A stretch of DNA of 26,353 bases from positions 1 to 26,353 of the forward strand of contig JAEWIY010000189.1 in the NCBI GenBank assembly GCA_023386835.1. Direction: 5' to 3'. The notes under the pieces are model-generated. The model was not told where the DNA came from, ran no database searches, and worked only from the letters and a program-made list of their open reading frames with translations. Made by a program: the position numbers and the translations under genes. This document shows positions 15,016 through 22,433 of this stretch, one piece after another (position 1 is the first letter of the stretch; the number at the start of each line of letters is the position of its first letter). The DNA is from Verrucomicrobiota bacterium (GTDB lineage: Bacteria; Verrucomicrobiota; Verrucomicrobiia; Opitutales; Opitutaceae).

Positions 15016-16992
15016 TCAGGACTGGGAGGGTTCGAGAGCGCGCAATTCCGCCGTCAGCTGGCGGGCTTCATTGCTGTCGTAACTTGCGAGCGCAGCCAGC
15101 GCGGCTTCGCGCTCTTCCGGGCGCTCGGCCGCGCGGTAGGCGCGCCCGTAGGCTTGGATGGTTTGCGACCAGCGGTTTCGCCGCTGCCCGAGGGTGTCGA
15201 GGTAGCCACGCAGAGCGAGCAACCGCTCGGAATTGTCGGAGCCGTTTTCCGCGACCTCGATCAACAGGGTAAAAGCGTGGTCGTTGCGCAGGCTGGAAAG
15301 CGTGCGAATCAATTCCTTCCGGCGTTCGACGTCCGGTTCAGCCAAAAGCGCGCGCAAGGCGTCCAGCGCGGCCGGATCGTCGAAGCCCGCCATGGCATGC
15401 AGGAACGCGGGGCGTTCCGCCGCCGTCGCCTGATCGAGTTCGGTGCGGAGGAGGGCAAGTGTATCCGAAACATCATTGCGTCCACGCACGGCGGCGCGCA
15501 ACGCCTCCTGCCAGAGCCGCCGGTCGGCGGGCTGGAGCTGTTCGCGCAGTTGGAGAATCATCGGCAGGTCCTCGCCACGCGCCAGCGTCGCCAGACCGCG
15601 GAAAGCCGCCGCGCGTGGCGCGCGTTCGGTGCTCTTGGCCGCCGCCAGCAGCAGCGGCACAGCCTCGCGATCGACGCGCTGGCCGAGGATCTCGAGCAAG
15701 GCGGCCTGCACATCGGGCGTCGCGCCGGCCACGGCGTCGCGCAGTTGCGCATCCAGCCCTTCGGTGCGCTGCTGGCTCAGGGCCGCGATCGCCGCCGGTC
15801 GATCGGCTGGTGTCTCCAAGGCTGCCACCAGATGGCGTGCCGTCTGCAGGTTGCCGGTCGCCGCGAGCGCCAGAAATGCCGCGGGGCGCAACTCGGCGGC
15901 CGTGGACTCCGCGGCCTTCTCCGCCAACGATCGCAGGTGAGGGGACGCAAGTTGCGCCGTTTGCACGAGCAGGGCCTCCTGCGTCGGCAGTGGCAGTTCG
16001 CCGAAACCATCGACGATCGGCCGAAGTTGGCGGTCGGGCTGACGGGTCGCGAGCGCGGCGAGCAGCCACGGGCGCACGAGGCGAGGCCCGACCACCGGCA
16101 CCGCCAGCAGCGGCCGTGTATCCGAGAGCCCGCGACGTCCATCATGGCGGAGCAAGGCCTCGGCAACCGCGATCTGCTGCGCGGGCGGAACGTTGAGCTG
16201 GGAGGTGAGTTCGCGCAGCAGCCGGACAGCGCCGCGACGGTTGCCCTCTTCGCCGATGACTTGGGCAGCATGAATCAGCGCCCAGCGGCGTGGTTCCTCC
16301 AGTCGGGTGGGCGGGGTCCATTCGCGCAATGCGGTCACGGCTTCACGCGTGGCCAGCCGGCTGAGGGCGTCACCGGATGCACCGGCCAGTGCGAGATCCT
16401 CGGCGCGCAGCATTTCGCGCAGGGGATTCACGGCTGCGCGCACGCGCCGGCGTCCCAGCGCATCGATGACCGAAAGGCGAACGGGTTCGGGAGCGGTTTG
16501 CAGCAGATCCAGGAGCGCCCGCTCCGACTCGGCGCCGGGGATCAATGCGAGCGCGCGCAGCGCCTCGTCGGCTGAGGCCATCCGTTTGGCCCAGTTGTGC
16601 AGCGTCGGTACGCTGGCCGCCGAGCCGTTCTCGCCGAGCCAGACGCTGAGCGCACGTTGGGCTTCCAGCGTGAGATCCGGCCGCGCCGCGACGTCGAGCA
16701 AGGCCGACTCGGCTCCGCGGCGTTCTGCCAGCGGGAGCGCGCGTAGGGCCTCGGTCACGCGGACCAATGGAGTGTGGTCGCCGCCGTCGCGATACGCCGC
16801 CACGAGGGCGAGGTTGGCCGCGGAAAAGGCGTCGGGCGCCGCTGAATCCACGGCGGCCGGCGCGTCGGCTTCCGCTTGGGCCGTCTGGGCCCGGGCGACG
16901 CTCGTGCTGACTCCGAACGCGCAAAGCAGCGCGAGCGGCAGCCGGGGGAACACGCACCCGGAGGTCGAAAGGGTTGTCACCGGTTTCTTCAT
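15016..16992 (-). CDS. Exported HEAT-repeat protein
   Basis: The 658-residue protein starts at ATG 16992, which overlaps the upstream stop as ATGA. An N-terminal signal (about residues 1-36, LPLALLCAFGVSTSVARAQ) is followed by an Ala/Asp-rich linker. The rest is a solenoid of about fifteen HEAT-like units of 30-40 residues, rich in Ala, Leu and Arg, such as ALLDLLQTAPEPVRLSVIDA, VNPLREMLRAEDLALAGASG and AALDALRALLAEPDVERRKE. No CxxCH haem motif or catalytic motif was found. HEAT solenoids are protein-binding scaffolds, and exported HEAT proteins often accompany DUF1080 and Gfo/Idh/MocA genes in planctomycetes and verrucomicrobia. Its position between two oxidoreductase genes suggests it organises or partners with these enzymes. 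That role is inference. Confidence 0.85.
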   Translation of the reverse strand: MKKPVTTLSTSGCVFPRLPLALLCAFGVSTSVARAQTAQAEADAPAAVDSAAPDAFSAANLALVAAYRDGGDHTPLVRVTEALRALPLAERRGAESALLDVAARPDLTLEAQRALSVWLGENGSAASVPTLHNWAKRMASADEALRALALIPGAESERALLDLLQTAPEPVRLSVIDALGRRRVRAAVNPLREMLRAEDLALAGASGDALSRLATREAVTALREWTPPTRLEEPRRWALIHAAQVIGEEGNRRGAVRLLRELTSQLNVPPAQQIAVAEALLRHDGRRGLSDTRPLLAVPVVGPRLVRPWLLAALATRQPDRQLRPIVDGFGELPLPTQEALLVQTAQLASPHLRSLAEKAAESTAAELRPAAFLALAATGNLQTARHLVAALETPADRPAAIAALSQQRTEGLDAQLRDAVAGATPDVQAALLEILGQRVDREAVPLLLAAAKSTERAPRAAAFRGLATLARGEDLPMILQLREQLQPADRRLWQEALRAAVRGRNDVSDTLALLRTELDQATAAERPAFLHAMAGFDDPAALDALRALLAEPDVERRKELIRTLSSLRNDHAFTLLIEVAENGSDNSERLLALRGYLDTLGQRRNRWSQTIQAYGRAYRAAERPEEREAALAALASYDSNEARQLTAELRALEPSQS

Positions 16993-18302
16993 ACAGGCAG
17001 GTGCCAGGGAGCGCGGTAGTTGGATGTCAGGAAGCGGGTGGCCTCGGTCGCTCCCGGTCCGGTGACCCGGCCGGCGGCGGCATCCCACTTCAGTTCACGG
17101 AGCCCGGCGCGCAACGCGGCGTTGGCCAGGTGCGCGGCGTTGGCCGAGTGGTAGGCGTGACGGAAATGGCCGCGGGAGAGAGCCCGTGTCCGCACGGAGG
17201 CGAAGAAGTTGGGATCGTGACCGTCTTCCCCGAGCGAGAACCCCTGGGTTGGCAGCGGCAGCGCCCGCAGCGCCGGGGAACTGTGCTCGATCGAGCCCCG
17301 GTTGGCGTAAACCCAGCCTTCGCTGCCCTCGATCCGCACGCCCATCGGAAAGCGCGAGGAGACTTCGATCACCTGGCCGCCCGCGTAGTGGGCCGTGAAC
17401 GCGTACTGCGTGGCCGTGTTGTAGATGGAGTTGGTGCGAAACTCGCCGGAGACGTCCTTGATCGCGACCGGATCCTCGTCGCTCACGCCGAGCGCGACCT
17501 GCGCGATGTCGTAGTGGTGATTGATCCAGTCCGTCAGCTGCCCGCCCGCGAACTCGTAACGCCAGCGCCAGTGGAAATGGGTGCGCTCGGGAATGTACGG
17601 GAGCGCCGCGGCCGGCCCGAGCCACTGCTCGTAGTCGAGGTGCGCGGGAGGTGGCTTCGGCACCGCCGGTCCGCTGAAGTCCGAAACGCCGCCGCCGGCC
17701 GGCAGGCCCACCTGCACGCGCTGGATCTTGCCCAGCGCGCCCAGCCGCGTCAGGCCGATGAGCCGCTTGAACTCGGTGGTGGAGCGCTGCCAGTTGCCCA
17801 CCTGTGAAACGACTCCGGCGCGTTGTACCGCCTCGAGCATCACGCGACCTTCGTCCAAGGTGCGGGAGAGCGGCTTTTCGCAGAAGACGTCTTTGCCGGC
17901 CCGCGCGGCCATGATCACAGGCAACGCATGCCAATGGTCGGGTGTCAGGACGAAGACCACGTCGATCTCCGGATCCTCGACGACCTCACGAAAGTCGCTG
18001 GTGCGACGCAGCCCGTCGTACGACGTGGTCCCGGCACGTTCGGCGTAGGTGCGGTTCGCCTCGTCGTACGCCTTGTCGAGATGCTCCCGATCGACGTCGC
18101 AGAGCCAGCGCAGCTGCAGCGTGGGGTCCTTCAGGACGTCGCGAAAATGGCCCCAGCTGATCCCGCCGTGGCCGATGAAACCGATGTTGAGCCGATTGGA
18201 GGGAGCGGCTGGTCCGGCCAACGTCTGGGCGCGAACGTAGCGTGGCAGGCCGGCCAGCGCGGTCGCGCCGCCAAGCAGCCCGAGAAAAGAGCGGCGATGC
18301 AT
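16989..18302 (-). CDS. Tat-exported Gfo/Idh/MocA family oxidoreductase (EKP type)
   Basis: From ATG 18302 this is 437 residues with a twin-arginine signal (MHRRSFLGLLGGATALAGL, cleavage near VRAQ). An ATG at 18332 and a GTG at 18335 in frame would add 10-11 residues before the Tat motif. The nucleotide-binding domain has LNIGFIGHGGISWGHF and LTPDHWHALPVIMAARAGKD followed by FCEKPLSRTLDEG, with the canonical EKP at 142-144. The C-terminal domain contains HWRWRYEFAGGQLTDWINHH, in which D258 and H262/H263 are probable catalytic residues. It is the first gene of the five-gene operon and overlaps the HEAT gene by four bases. It is clearly different from the paralogue at 13657-14991, so the two may act on different sugars or positions, or one may act as a reductase. 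Confidence 0.87.
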   Translation of the reverse strand: MHRRSFLGLLGGATALAGLPRYVRAQTLAGPAAPSNRLNIGFIGHGGISWGHFRDVLKDPTLQLRWLCDVDREHLDKAYDEANRTYAERAGTTSYDGLRRTSDFREVVEDPEIDVVFVLTPDHWHALPVIMAARAGKDVFCEKPLSRTLDEGRVMLEAVQRAGVVSQVGNWQRSTTEFKRLIGLTRLGALGKIQRVQVGLPAGGGVSDFSGPAVPKPPPAHLDYEQWLGPAAALPYIPERTHFHWRWRYEFAGGQLTDWINHHYDIAQVALGVSDEDPVAIKDVSGEFRTNSIYNTATQYAFTAHYAGGQVIEVSSRFPMGVRIEGSEGWVYANRGSIEHSSPALRALPLPTQGFSLGEDGHDPNFFASVRTRALSRGHFRHAYHSANAAHLANAALRAGLRELKWDAAAGRVTGPGATEATRFLTSNYRAPWHLPV

Positions 18303-18461
18303 AGGGGAAAGGGGGAACGTGGAGCCGGCCATCACGGCCGACGGGGAGAGCAGAAGCCAGAACCGAAGCAGTTTACCGGAAAGGCCTGAACCGGTTCTTG
18401 GAAAAACTCGACCAACTTTTGGACAAAAGCGACAGCGCGTACGTGTGCGAGCGAACTCGCC
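18303..18461 (-). promoter_or_regulatory. Probable promoter region of the five-gene operon with repeated GAACCG motifs
   Basis: This 159-base gap lies between the AraC-type regulator gene and the first gene of the operon, both on the minus strand. It contains GAACCG at 18360-18365 and the palindrome GAACCGGTTC at 18388-18397. A further inverted pair (GAACCG 18467-18472, CGGTTC 18479-18484) overlaps the 3' end of the regulator gene. The motifs are candidate operator sites for the adjacent PAS-AraC regulator or another factor. I could not identify convincing -35/-10 boxes. Confidence 0.35.
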
Positions 18462-19232
18462 TCAGTGAACCGGCTCCGCGGTTCGATGATATTTCCGGTA
18501 ACGGCTGGGACCCTGTCCGTACGCGCGGGAAAACTGAGCCGTCAGGTGACTTTGGTCATAGAAGCCACACTCGGCCGCGATGGTGGCGACGGGTTTGGGG
18601 GAATGCAGCAGGGCGTGCCGCGCGGCCTGCAGGCGCACGCGGTTGAGGTAGCGCAGGGGCGTGGTCTGGAGTTTGCGCAGAAACGTGCGCTCCAGTGTCC
18701 GAACGGAGACGCCCGCCTGCCGAGCCAGATCGGCCACGGTGAGCCGGTGGCGGTAGTTTCGGCCGATCACTTGCAGGATCCGGCTGAGCGCCTCGTCATG
18801 CCAGACGGGCGCGTTGGTTTGCGTGAGCTTTGACGTCACGCCGGCGATCCCGACGACGGTGCCGGAGCGATCGCGCAGCGGGACCTTGTTCACCAGCCAC
18901 CATTCAAAGACCAGGTCCTTGTCCGGCACGGTCTCCAGCAGGTCGCGCAACGGCTGCCCGGTCGTCATCACCCGCCGGTCATCGGTCACGTATTTTTGCG
19001 CAACGTCTTTTGGGAAAAAATCGAAGTCCGTTCGCCCGAGCACATCCTCCGCCCGGCTGCGGCCGAGCATGGCCACGAAACCTGGATCGACCAAAACGAA
19101 CCGCCCCTGGGCGTCCTTGGCGAAGTAGTTGGTTTCGGGCAGGCAGCCGATCAGCTCGGTCATGTGAGCGCCGGGCTCCAGGCGGTCGAGAAACGCCCGG
19201 CGCTCGTGTTCTGGCAGTGCGGAGTGGGGCAC
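18462..19232 (-). CDS. PAS-domain AraC-family transcriptional regulator
   Basis: The protein has about 256 residues from GTG 19232. The frame is open much further upstream, but that part is antisense-like in composition and lies inside the DUF1080 gene, so the GTG is chosen; ATG 19163 is an alternative. An N-terminal PAS domain (about 25-145) shows LPETNYFAKDAQGRFVLVDP, DVLGRTDFDFFPKD and VNKVPLRDRSGTVVGIAGV. The C-terminal AraC domain has two helix-turn-helices: LTVADLARQAGVSVRTLERT, and VATIAAECGFYDQSHLTAQF followed by GPSRYRK. Verrucomicrobial regulators of this PAS-AraC design often sit beside sugar catabolic clusters. It follows the second DUF1080 gene by 32 bases and probably controls the operon downstream and its own unit. 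The PAS ligand is unknown. Confidence 0.83.
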   Translation of the reverse strand: MPHSALPEHERRAFLDRLEPGAHMTELIGCLPETNYFAKDAQGRFVLVDPGFVAMLGRSRAEDVLGRTDFDFFPKDVAQKYVTDDRRVMTTGQPLRDLLETVPDKDLVFEWWLVNKVPLRDRSGTVVGIAGVTSKLTQTNAPVWHDEALSRILQVIGRNYRHRLTVADLARQAGVSVRTLERTFLRKLQTTPLRYLNRVRLQAARHALLHSPKPVATIAAECGFYDQSHLTAQFSRAYGQGPSRYRKYHRTAEPVH

Positions 19233-19264
19233 TGGCGGGAGCAGGCCGTCCGCAGGCAGACCGG

Positions 19265-20146
19265 CTACTTGGCGAGGTGCGGCGCCTTGTCGGTGTCCGG
19301 CAGTGGCCGGATCCAGATGTTGCGGAAGCGCACCTGCTCGTTGTGGTCCTGCAGACTGAGCGGCAGCTTGTCGGCGTGGGCGCGGTAAAGCTGGCGGATC
19401 CGGTGGCCCGACGGACCATCGAAGGCCTGATTTTCGTGCACGCGCACGCCGTTGACATCGACCGTCACGCGGGCCGGGCGCACCATCTTGCCGTTGTCGT
19501 CGAAGATCGGGCGTTGGAACCAGATGTCGTAGTACTGCCACTCGCCGGGCGGACGCAGCGCGTCAAACGCGGGCGGGTGCATGCCGTAGAGGGCGGCCGC
19601 CATGCCGTCGGCGTAGGTACGGTTGTCGTACGTATCCAGAACCTGAATTTCGTAAGTCGACATGAGGTGGACGCCGCTGTTGCCGCGGTTCTGGCCCGTC
19701 TTGGTCGGGTTCGTGGGTGTCCACCATTCGAGGTGGAGGTGCATGGAGCCGAAGCTCTCCTTTGTCCGGATGCTGCCGTTGGGCGGAGGCGCCACCTGCA
19801 ACACCCCTTCAGTCAACTGCCAGCGGGGCACCGGCAGGATCCATTGGGAAAGGTCCTTGCCGTCCAAGAGCACCACCGCGTCGGCGGGCGGGCGGGAACG
19901 GGCCTCGAGTTCCGAAGCCGGCTTGGGCTCGGCGCGTGGCGGGACGGGCCGATCCATGTCGTGCAGCTTCCATTTGCCGTCAGCGGTCAGCGTCGTATCC
20001 GGATGCGGATTGAAGACGCCGTAAGCCTTGCTCGCGGTGTCGGCGGCGCACACGGCACCGGCGGACAGGAGCGCGATCCACGCGCCGCGAGCGGCGAAAC
20101 GGATGGTTTGGGATGACCGGGAAAAGACCAGAAGGGGGTGGGTCAT
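19265..20146 (-). CDS. Exported DUF1080 (3-keto-disaccharide hydrolase-like) protein
   Basis: From ATG 20146 this is 293 residues. A longer frame exists upstream but runs antisense through the divergent Dabb gene. The N terminus has a signal-like segment (RFAARGAWIALLSAGAVCAA, residues about 16-35). A linker rich in Pro/Glu/Ala leads to a DUF1080 domain: ADAVVLLDGKDLSQWILP, WQLTEGVLQVAPPPNGSI, NRGNSGVHLMSTYEIQVLDT, then GEWQYYDIWFQRPIF, and LQDHNEQVRFRNIWIRPL at the end. The family cleaves 3-keto-glycosides in characterised members and has a concanavalin-like fold. It is the first gene of a short operon with the PAS-AraC regulator. With the DUF1080 half of the fusion at 12135-13643 it gives the cluster two such domains, perhaps with different substrate or anomer preference. 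Confidence 0.87.
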   Translation of the reverse strand: MTHPLLVFSRSSQTIRFAARGAWIALLSAGAVCAADTASKAYGVFNPHPDTTLTADGKWKLHDMDRPVPPRAEPKPASELEARSRPPADAVVLLDGKDLSQWILPVPRWQLTEGVLQVAPPPNGSIRTKESFGSMHLHLEWWTPTNPTKTGQNRGNSGVHLMSTYEIQVLDTYDNRTYADGMAAALYGMHPPAFDALRPPGEWQYYDIWFQRPIFDDNGKMVRPARVTVDVNGVRVHENQAFDGPSGHRIRQLYRAHADKLPLSLQDHNEQVRFRNIWIRPLPDTDKAPHLAK

Positions 20147-20264
20147 GCAGGCAGCGTGAGTGGATTTGATCGGACTGCCAATGCGAGAAGCGAAGAAGGT
20201 CGGGCCAAGACTGGGACGGCGGACTTGCCTGCGGGCCGAGTTCGGCAACCGTGACGCCACCCTT

Positions 20265-20672
20265 ATGCACTCCCCCGGTCGCCGCGCCTTTGTCACAGGC
20301 GCACTCACCCTCGGCACTGCTGTCGCCCTTTCTTCCGCTGCTTCGGCGGCTCCAGCGTCCCTGCCCAGACTCGTCCACCACGTCTTTTTCTGGCTCAAGC
20401 GCCCGGATTCACGCGAAGACCGTGATCAGTTGATCGCCGGGATCCGTAAGCTCGCGCAGATTGAAACCGTGCGCGGGCTGCACGTTGGCATCCCGGCCAG
20501 CACCGAGAAGCGGGAAGTCGTGGATAACAGCTACAGCGTGTCGGAGATGCTGCTGTTCGACGACGTCGCGGGCCAGGACGCGTACCAAGTCCATGCCGTG
20601 CACGAACAATTTGTCCGCGATTGTTCGCACCTGTGGGAGCGAGTGGTCGTGTACGACACGATCGCGGTGTAG
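20265..20672 (+). CDS. Exported stress-responsive alpha/beta-barrel (Dabb) domain protein
   Basis: From ATG 20265 this is 135 residues. The first 30 form a Tat-like signal (PGRRAFVTGALTLGTAVALS, cleavage near ASA). A GTG at 20160 in frame would add 35 residues without a signal and is less likely. The mature part is one Dabb domain: LPRLVHHVFFWLKRPDSRED, a central GIRKLAQIETVRGLHVGIPA, SVSEMLLFDDVAGQDAYQVH and VHEQFVRDCSHLWERVVVYD. Dabb proteins are small dimeric barrels related to monooxygenase-like and cyclase folds; their role in bacteria is often unknown. It diverges from the second DUF1080 gene with a 118-base gap, so it may be co-regulated with the cluster. Confidence 0.85.
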   Translation: MHSPGRRAFVTGALTLGTAVALSSAASAAPASLPRLVHHVFFWLKRPDSREDRDQLIAGIRKLAQIETVRGLHVGIPASTEKREVVDNSYSVSEMLLFDDVAGQDAYQVHAVHEQFVRDCSHLWERVVVYDTIAV

Positions 20673-20677
20673 TTTTC

Positions 20678-20732
20678 GAGCGGGATTGTCGTAGTAGCCG
20701 CGTCGTCACTACAAGGCGGACGATCCCGCCTC
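20678..20732. terminator. Long imperfect hairpin between convergent genes, possibly a dispersed repeat
   Basis: The arms GAGCGGGATTGTC (20678-20690) and GACGATCCCGCCTC (20719-20732) pair with one G-T pair and one bulge. Inside them GTAGT (20691-20695) pairs with ACTAC (20708-20712). It fills the gap between the stop of the Dabb gene (20672) and the stop of the membrane-protein gene (20737), so it is well placed as a bidirectional terminator. Two of its 9-mers also occur near 11354-11379. Confidence 0.55.
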
Positions 20733-20736
20733 TGGG

Positions 20737-21891
20737 TCAGGCAGATTCACGCGTGAGCGCGTTGCCGTCCGGGCGGCTCAGCGTCGCCCACGTACCGGGC
20801 GTGAGCCACTCGACGACGAGCAGGCACTGCAATCCAAACGGCAGATAGCCGGTGTAGCCGAGGAGTGGCATCTCGAACACGTGCCAACGCTGCACGCCGG
20901 GCACCGTGTAGAGCCATTTCGCCAGGCTGAACACGTTCCACATCTCCCAGAACCCACCGCAAACCAGCGCGGCGGCCATCCAGGTGAGGGCGTGTTGCCA
21001 GCGACCGTGAGCCGTATCGTCGACGACCGATCGTTCAGGGGGCGCCCAGGCGTCCGCGCCCAACAACAACGCCAGCGGAGCGGCCCAGAGCGCTGGATAG
21101 AAGAGCTCGGGCCACGCTCCGGTGAACACCAGGGCGAGGCTGCCGCCGGCGAGAAAGAGCAACGCCGTCGGGCGGCGCTGCAGCCACGGGCAGGCCGGGC
21201 CGCGCTGAGCGAACGCCACCCAACGGCGCGAGGTCCCCAGCGTCTCGGCCACCGCTGCGATCGCCGGCAGGACGGTGGAAAAACAAAGGCTGGCATGAAT
21301 TGCATACGTCGCCGGACCAAAGGCCTCAACCCCGAGGTAGTGCCAGTTGCGCACGAAGCGGTTGAGCCATTCAAAGACCCACCAGAACCCGGCACTGACG
21401 GCAAAGAGGCCCAACCAGCGCGTCGGCGCGCGGGTCATGAGACTGTCGCCCCGACGGGACACGATGTACGCGTTCACGAGCACGACAAAACCCAGCCAGA
21501 GTGGGAAAAACGTGAACGCCTGCACCCGCGCCAGGGCTTCGAACCGCGTCCAGGCCAGGAGCCAACTCACCAACGTCCAGAGCAGCGCCAGCCAACCCCA
21601 CCAGGGAAAGCGGTGACGGGTGTCGTTCTCAAGGATGCGTCCGTCCGCAGACGCAGGCGGGCGGCCGCGCCACCAGGCGAAAGCCAGAGCCAGCAGGAGT
21701 CCGAGAATCGCCAGCGCCGCCGTGGGCACAAACTTCGGGTAGTCGGTGGGAATCTCCAACGGCGGCGGAAAAACGAACAACCACGTGAGGTCACGACCCG
21801 CGAGGAAGCGACCCAGCAGCGGAAGTCCGAGGACCGCCAGCAGGATCCACGATGCTTGCAGAAGCCTGCGTGCGCGCGCCGTCACGGACAT
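20737..21891 (-). CDS. Polytopic membrane protein of unknown function
   Basis: The 384-residue protein has roughly ten hydrophobic segments, for instance ASWILLAVLGLPLLGRFL, FVPTAALAILGLLLALAFAW, WGWLALLWTLVSWLLAW and ALTWMAAALVCGGFWEMWN. The C-terminal part has a motif-like stretch, WHVFEMPLLGYTGYLPFGLQ, which looks conserved, and many aromatic residues (WWVFEWLNRFVRNWHYLG). I do not recognise the family and see no catalytic or transporter signature. It appears to be a single-gene unit, facing the Dabb gene and starting 78 bases after the end of the RND efflux operon. The gene is well supported; its role cannot be stated. Confidence 0.75.
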   Translation of the reverse strand: MSVTARARRLLQASWILLAVLGLPLLGRFLAGRDLTWLFVFPPPLEIPTDYPKFVPTAALAILGLLLALAFAWWRGRPPASADGRILENDTRHRFPWWGWLALLWTLVSWLLAWTRFEALARVQAFTFFPLWLGFVVLVNAYIVSRRGDSLMTRAPTRWLGLFAVSAGFWWVFEWLNRFVRNWHYLGVEAFGPATYAIHASLCFSTVLPAIAAVAETLGTSRRWVAFAQRGPACPWLQRRPTALLFLAGGSLALVFTGAWPELFYPALWAAPLALLLGADAWAPPERSVVDDTAHGRWQHALTWMAAALVCGGFWEMWNVFSLAKWLYTVPGVQRWHVFEMPLLGYTGYLPFGLQCLLVVEWLTPGTWATLSRPDGNALTRESA

Positions 21892-21969
21892 TAGCGAAAC
21901 GACGTTCGACCGCCCCTCAATCGGCCGCGGTGTTTTTGTGCGTTGATTCCCGAGTTGCCTGTCGCCGGC

Positions 21970-22422
21970 TTAATGCCCTTCGCAGGTGCAGGCGTACTCC
22001 CGGTAGCCGCACTCGGCGCAGGCTGCCAGGTTCAGATCGATCCGGAAATTGCGCGGGCGGCTGTCGGGTGAAGCGCGCATCTGGACGACCACCCGGTACG
22101 GTTCACCGGCCGGTAGCGGAGTTTCGGAGACAAAACCGGTTGCGGTCGGGTCCATCGCCACGGTTTCCCGGCCGCGCGGCGCTTCGGCGATCACGGTGAC
22201 AACCTGGTCGCCGGGCGAGACGGGCTGCTGTGCGGCGTCGTAGAAGGTGATCTCCACGTGCCGCTCGGCGGTGACGAGGAACTCGGCCGCATGCGGTTCC
22301 GTTTCGAGGAGGCGGCCGCCTTTCGGGCCCGCTTTGACGTCAGCGGCGGCAGCCGCGCCGACGCCCACGGTCAACGCGAGCCAGGTGAATAGAGTGGGGA
22401 AGAGAGAGCGGAGACGTGGCAT
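21970..22422 (-). CDS. Small exported protein with C-terminal four-cysteine tail, in metal-efflux operon
   Basis: The 150-residue protein has a signal peptide (LFPTLFTWLALTVGVGAAAA). A beta-rich middle follows (HAAEFLVTAERHVEITFYDA, QVVTVIAEAPRGRETVAMDP). The last sixteen residues form a cysteine cluster, CAECGYREYACTCEGH, with Cys135, 138, 145 and 147 and a terminal His. It lies 11 bases behind the RND pump gene, so it is the last gene of that operon. The cysteine tail and the context suggest a periplasmic metal chaperone or metal-binding accessory protein. I do not know a named family for it. Confidence 0.75.
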   Translation of the reverse strand: MPRLRSLFPTLFTWLALTVGVGAAAAADVKAGPKGGRLLETEPHAAEFLVTAERHVEITFYDAAQQPVSPGDQVVTVIAEAPRGRETVAMDPTATGFVSETPLPAGEPYRVVVQMRASPDSRPRNFRIDLNLAACAECGYREYACTCEGH

Positions 22423-22433
22423 GATGAAAGGGT

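Noticed and set aside
14908..16575. Long plus-strand open frame (555 codons) opposite the HEAT-repeat and oxidoreductase genes
   Set aside because: Composition is Arg/Gln/Gly-rich without domains, while the minus strand encodes an exported HEAT solenoid with coupled starts.
18830..20116. Plus-strand open frame (428 codons) opposite the AraC and DUF1080 genes
   Set aside because: Arg/Ala/Val-rich shadow frame; both minus-strand genes show clear family motifs.
20147..20398. N-terminal extension of the second DUF1080 gene to base 20398
   Set aside because: It would run antisense through the Dabb gene and its promoter and would place the signal-like segment about 100 residues inside the protein.
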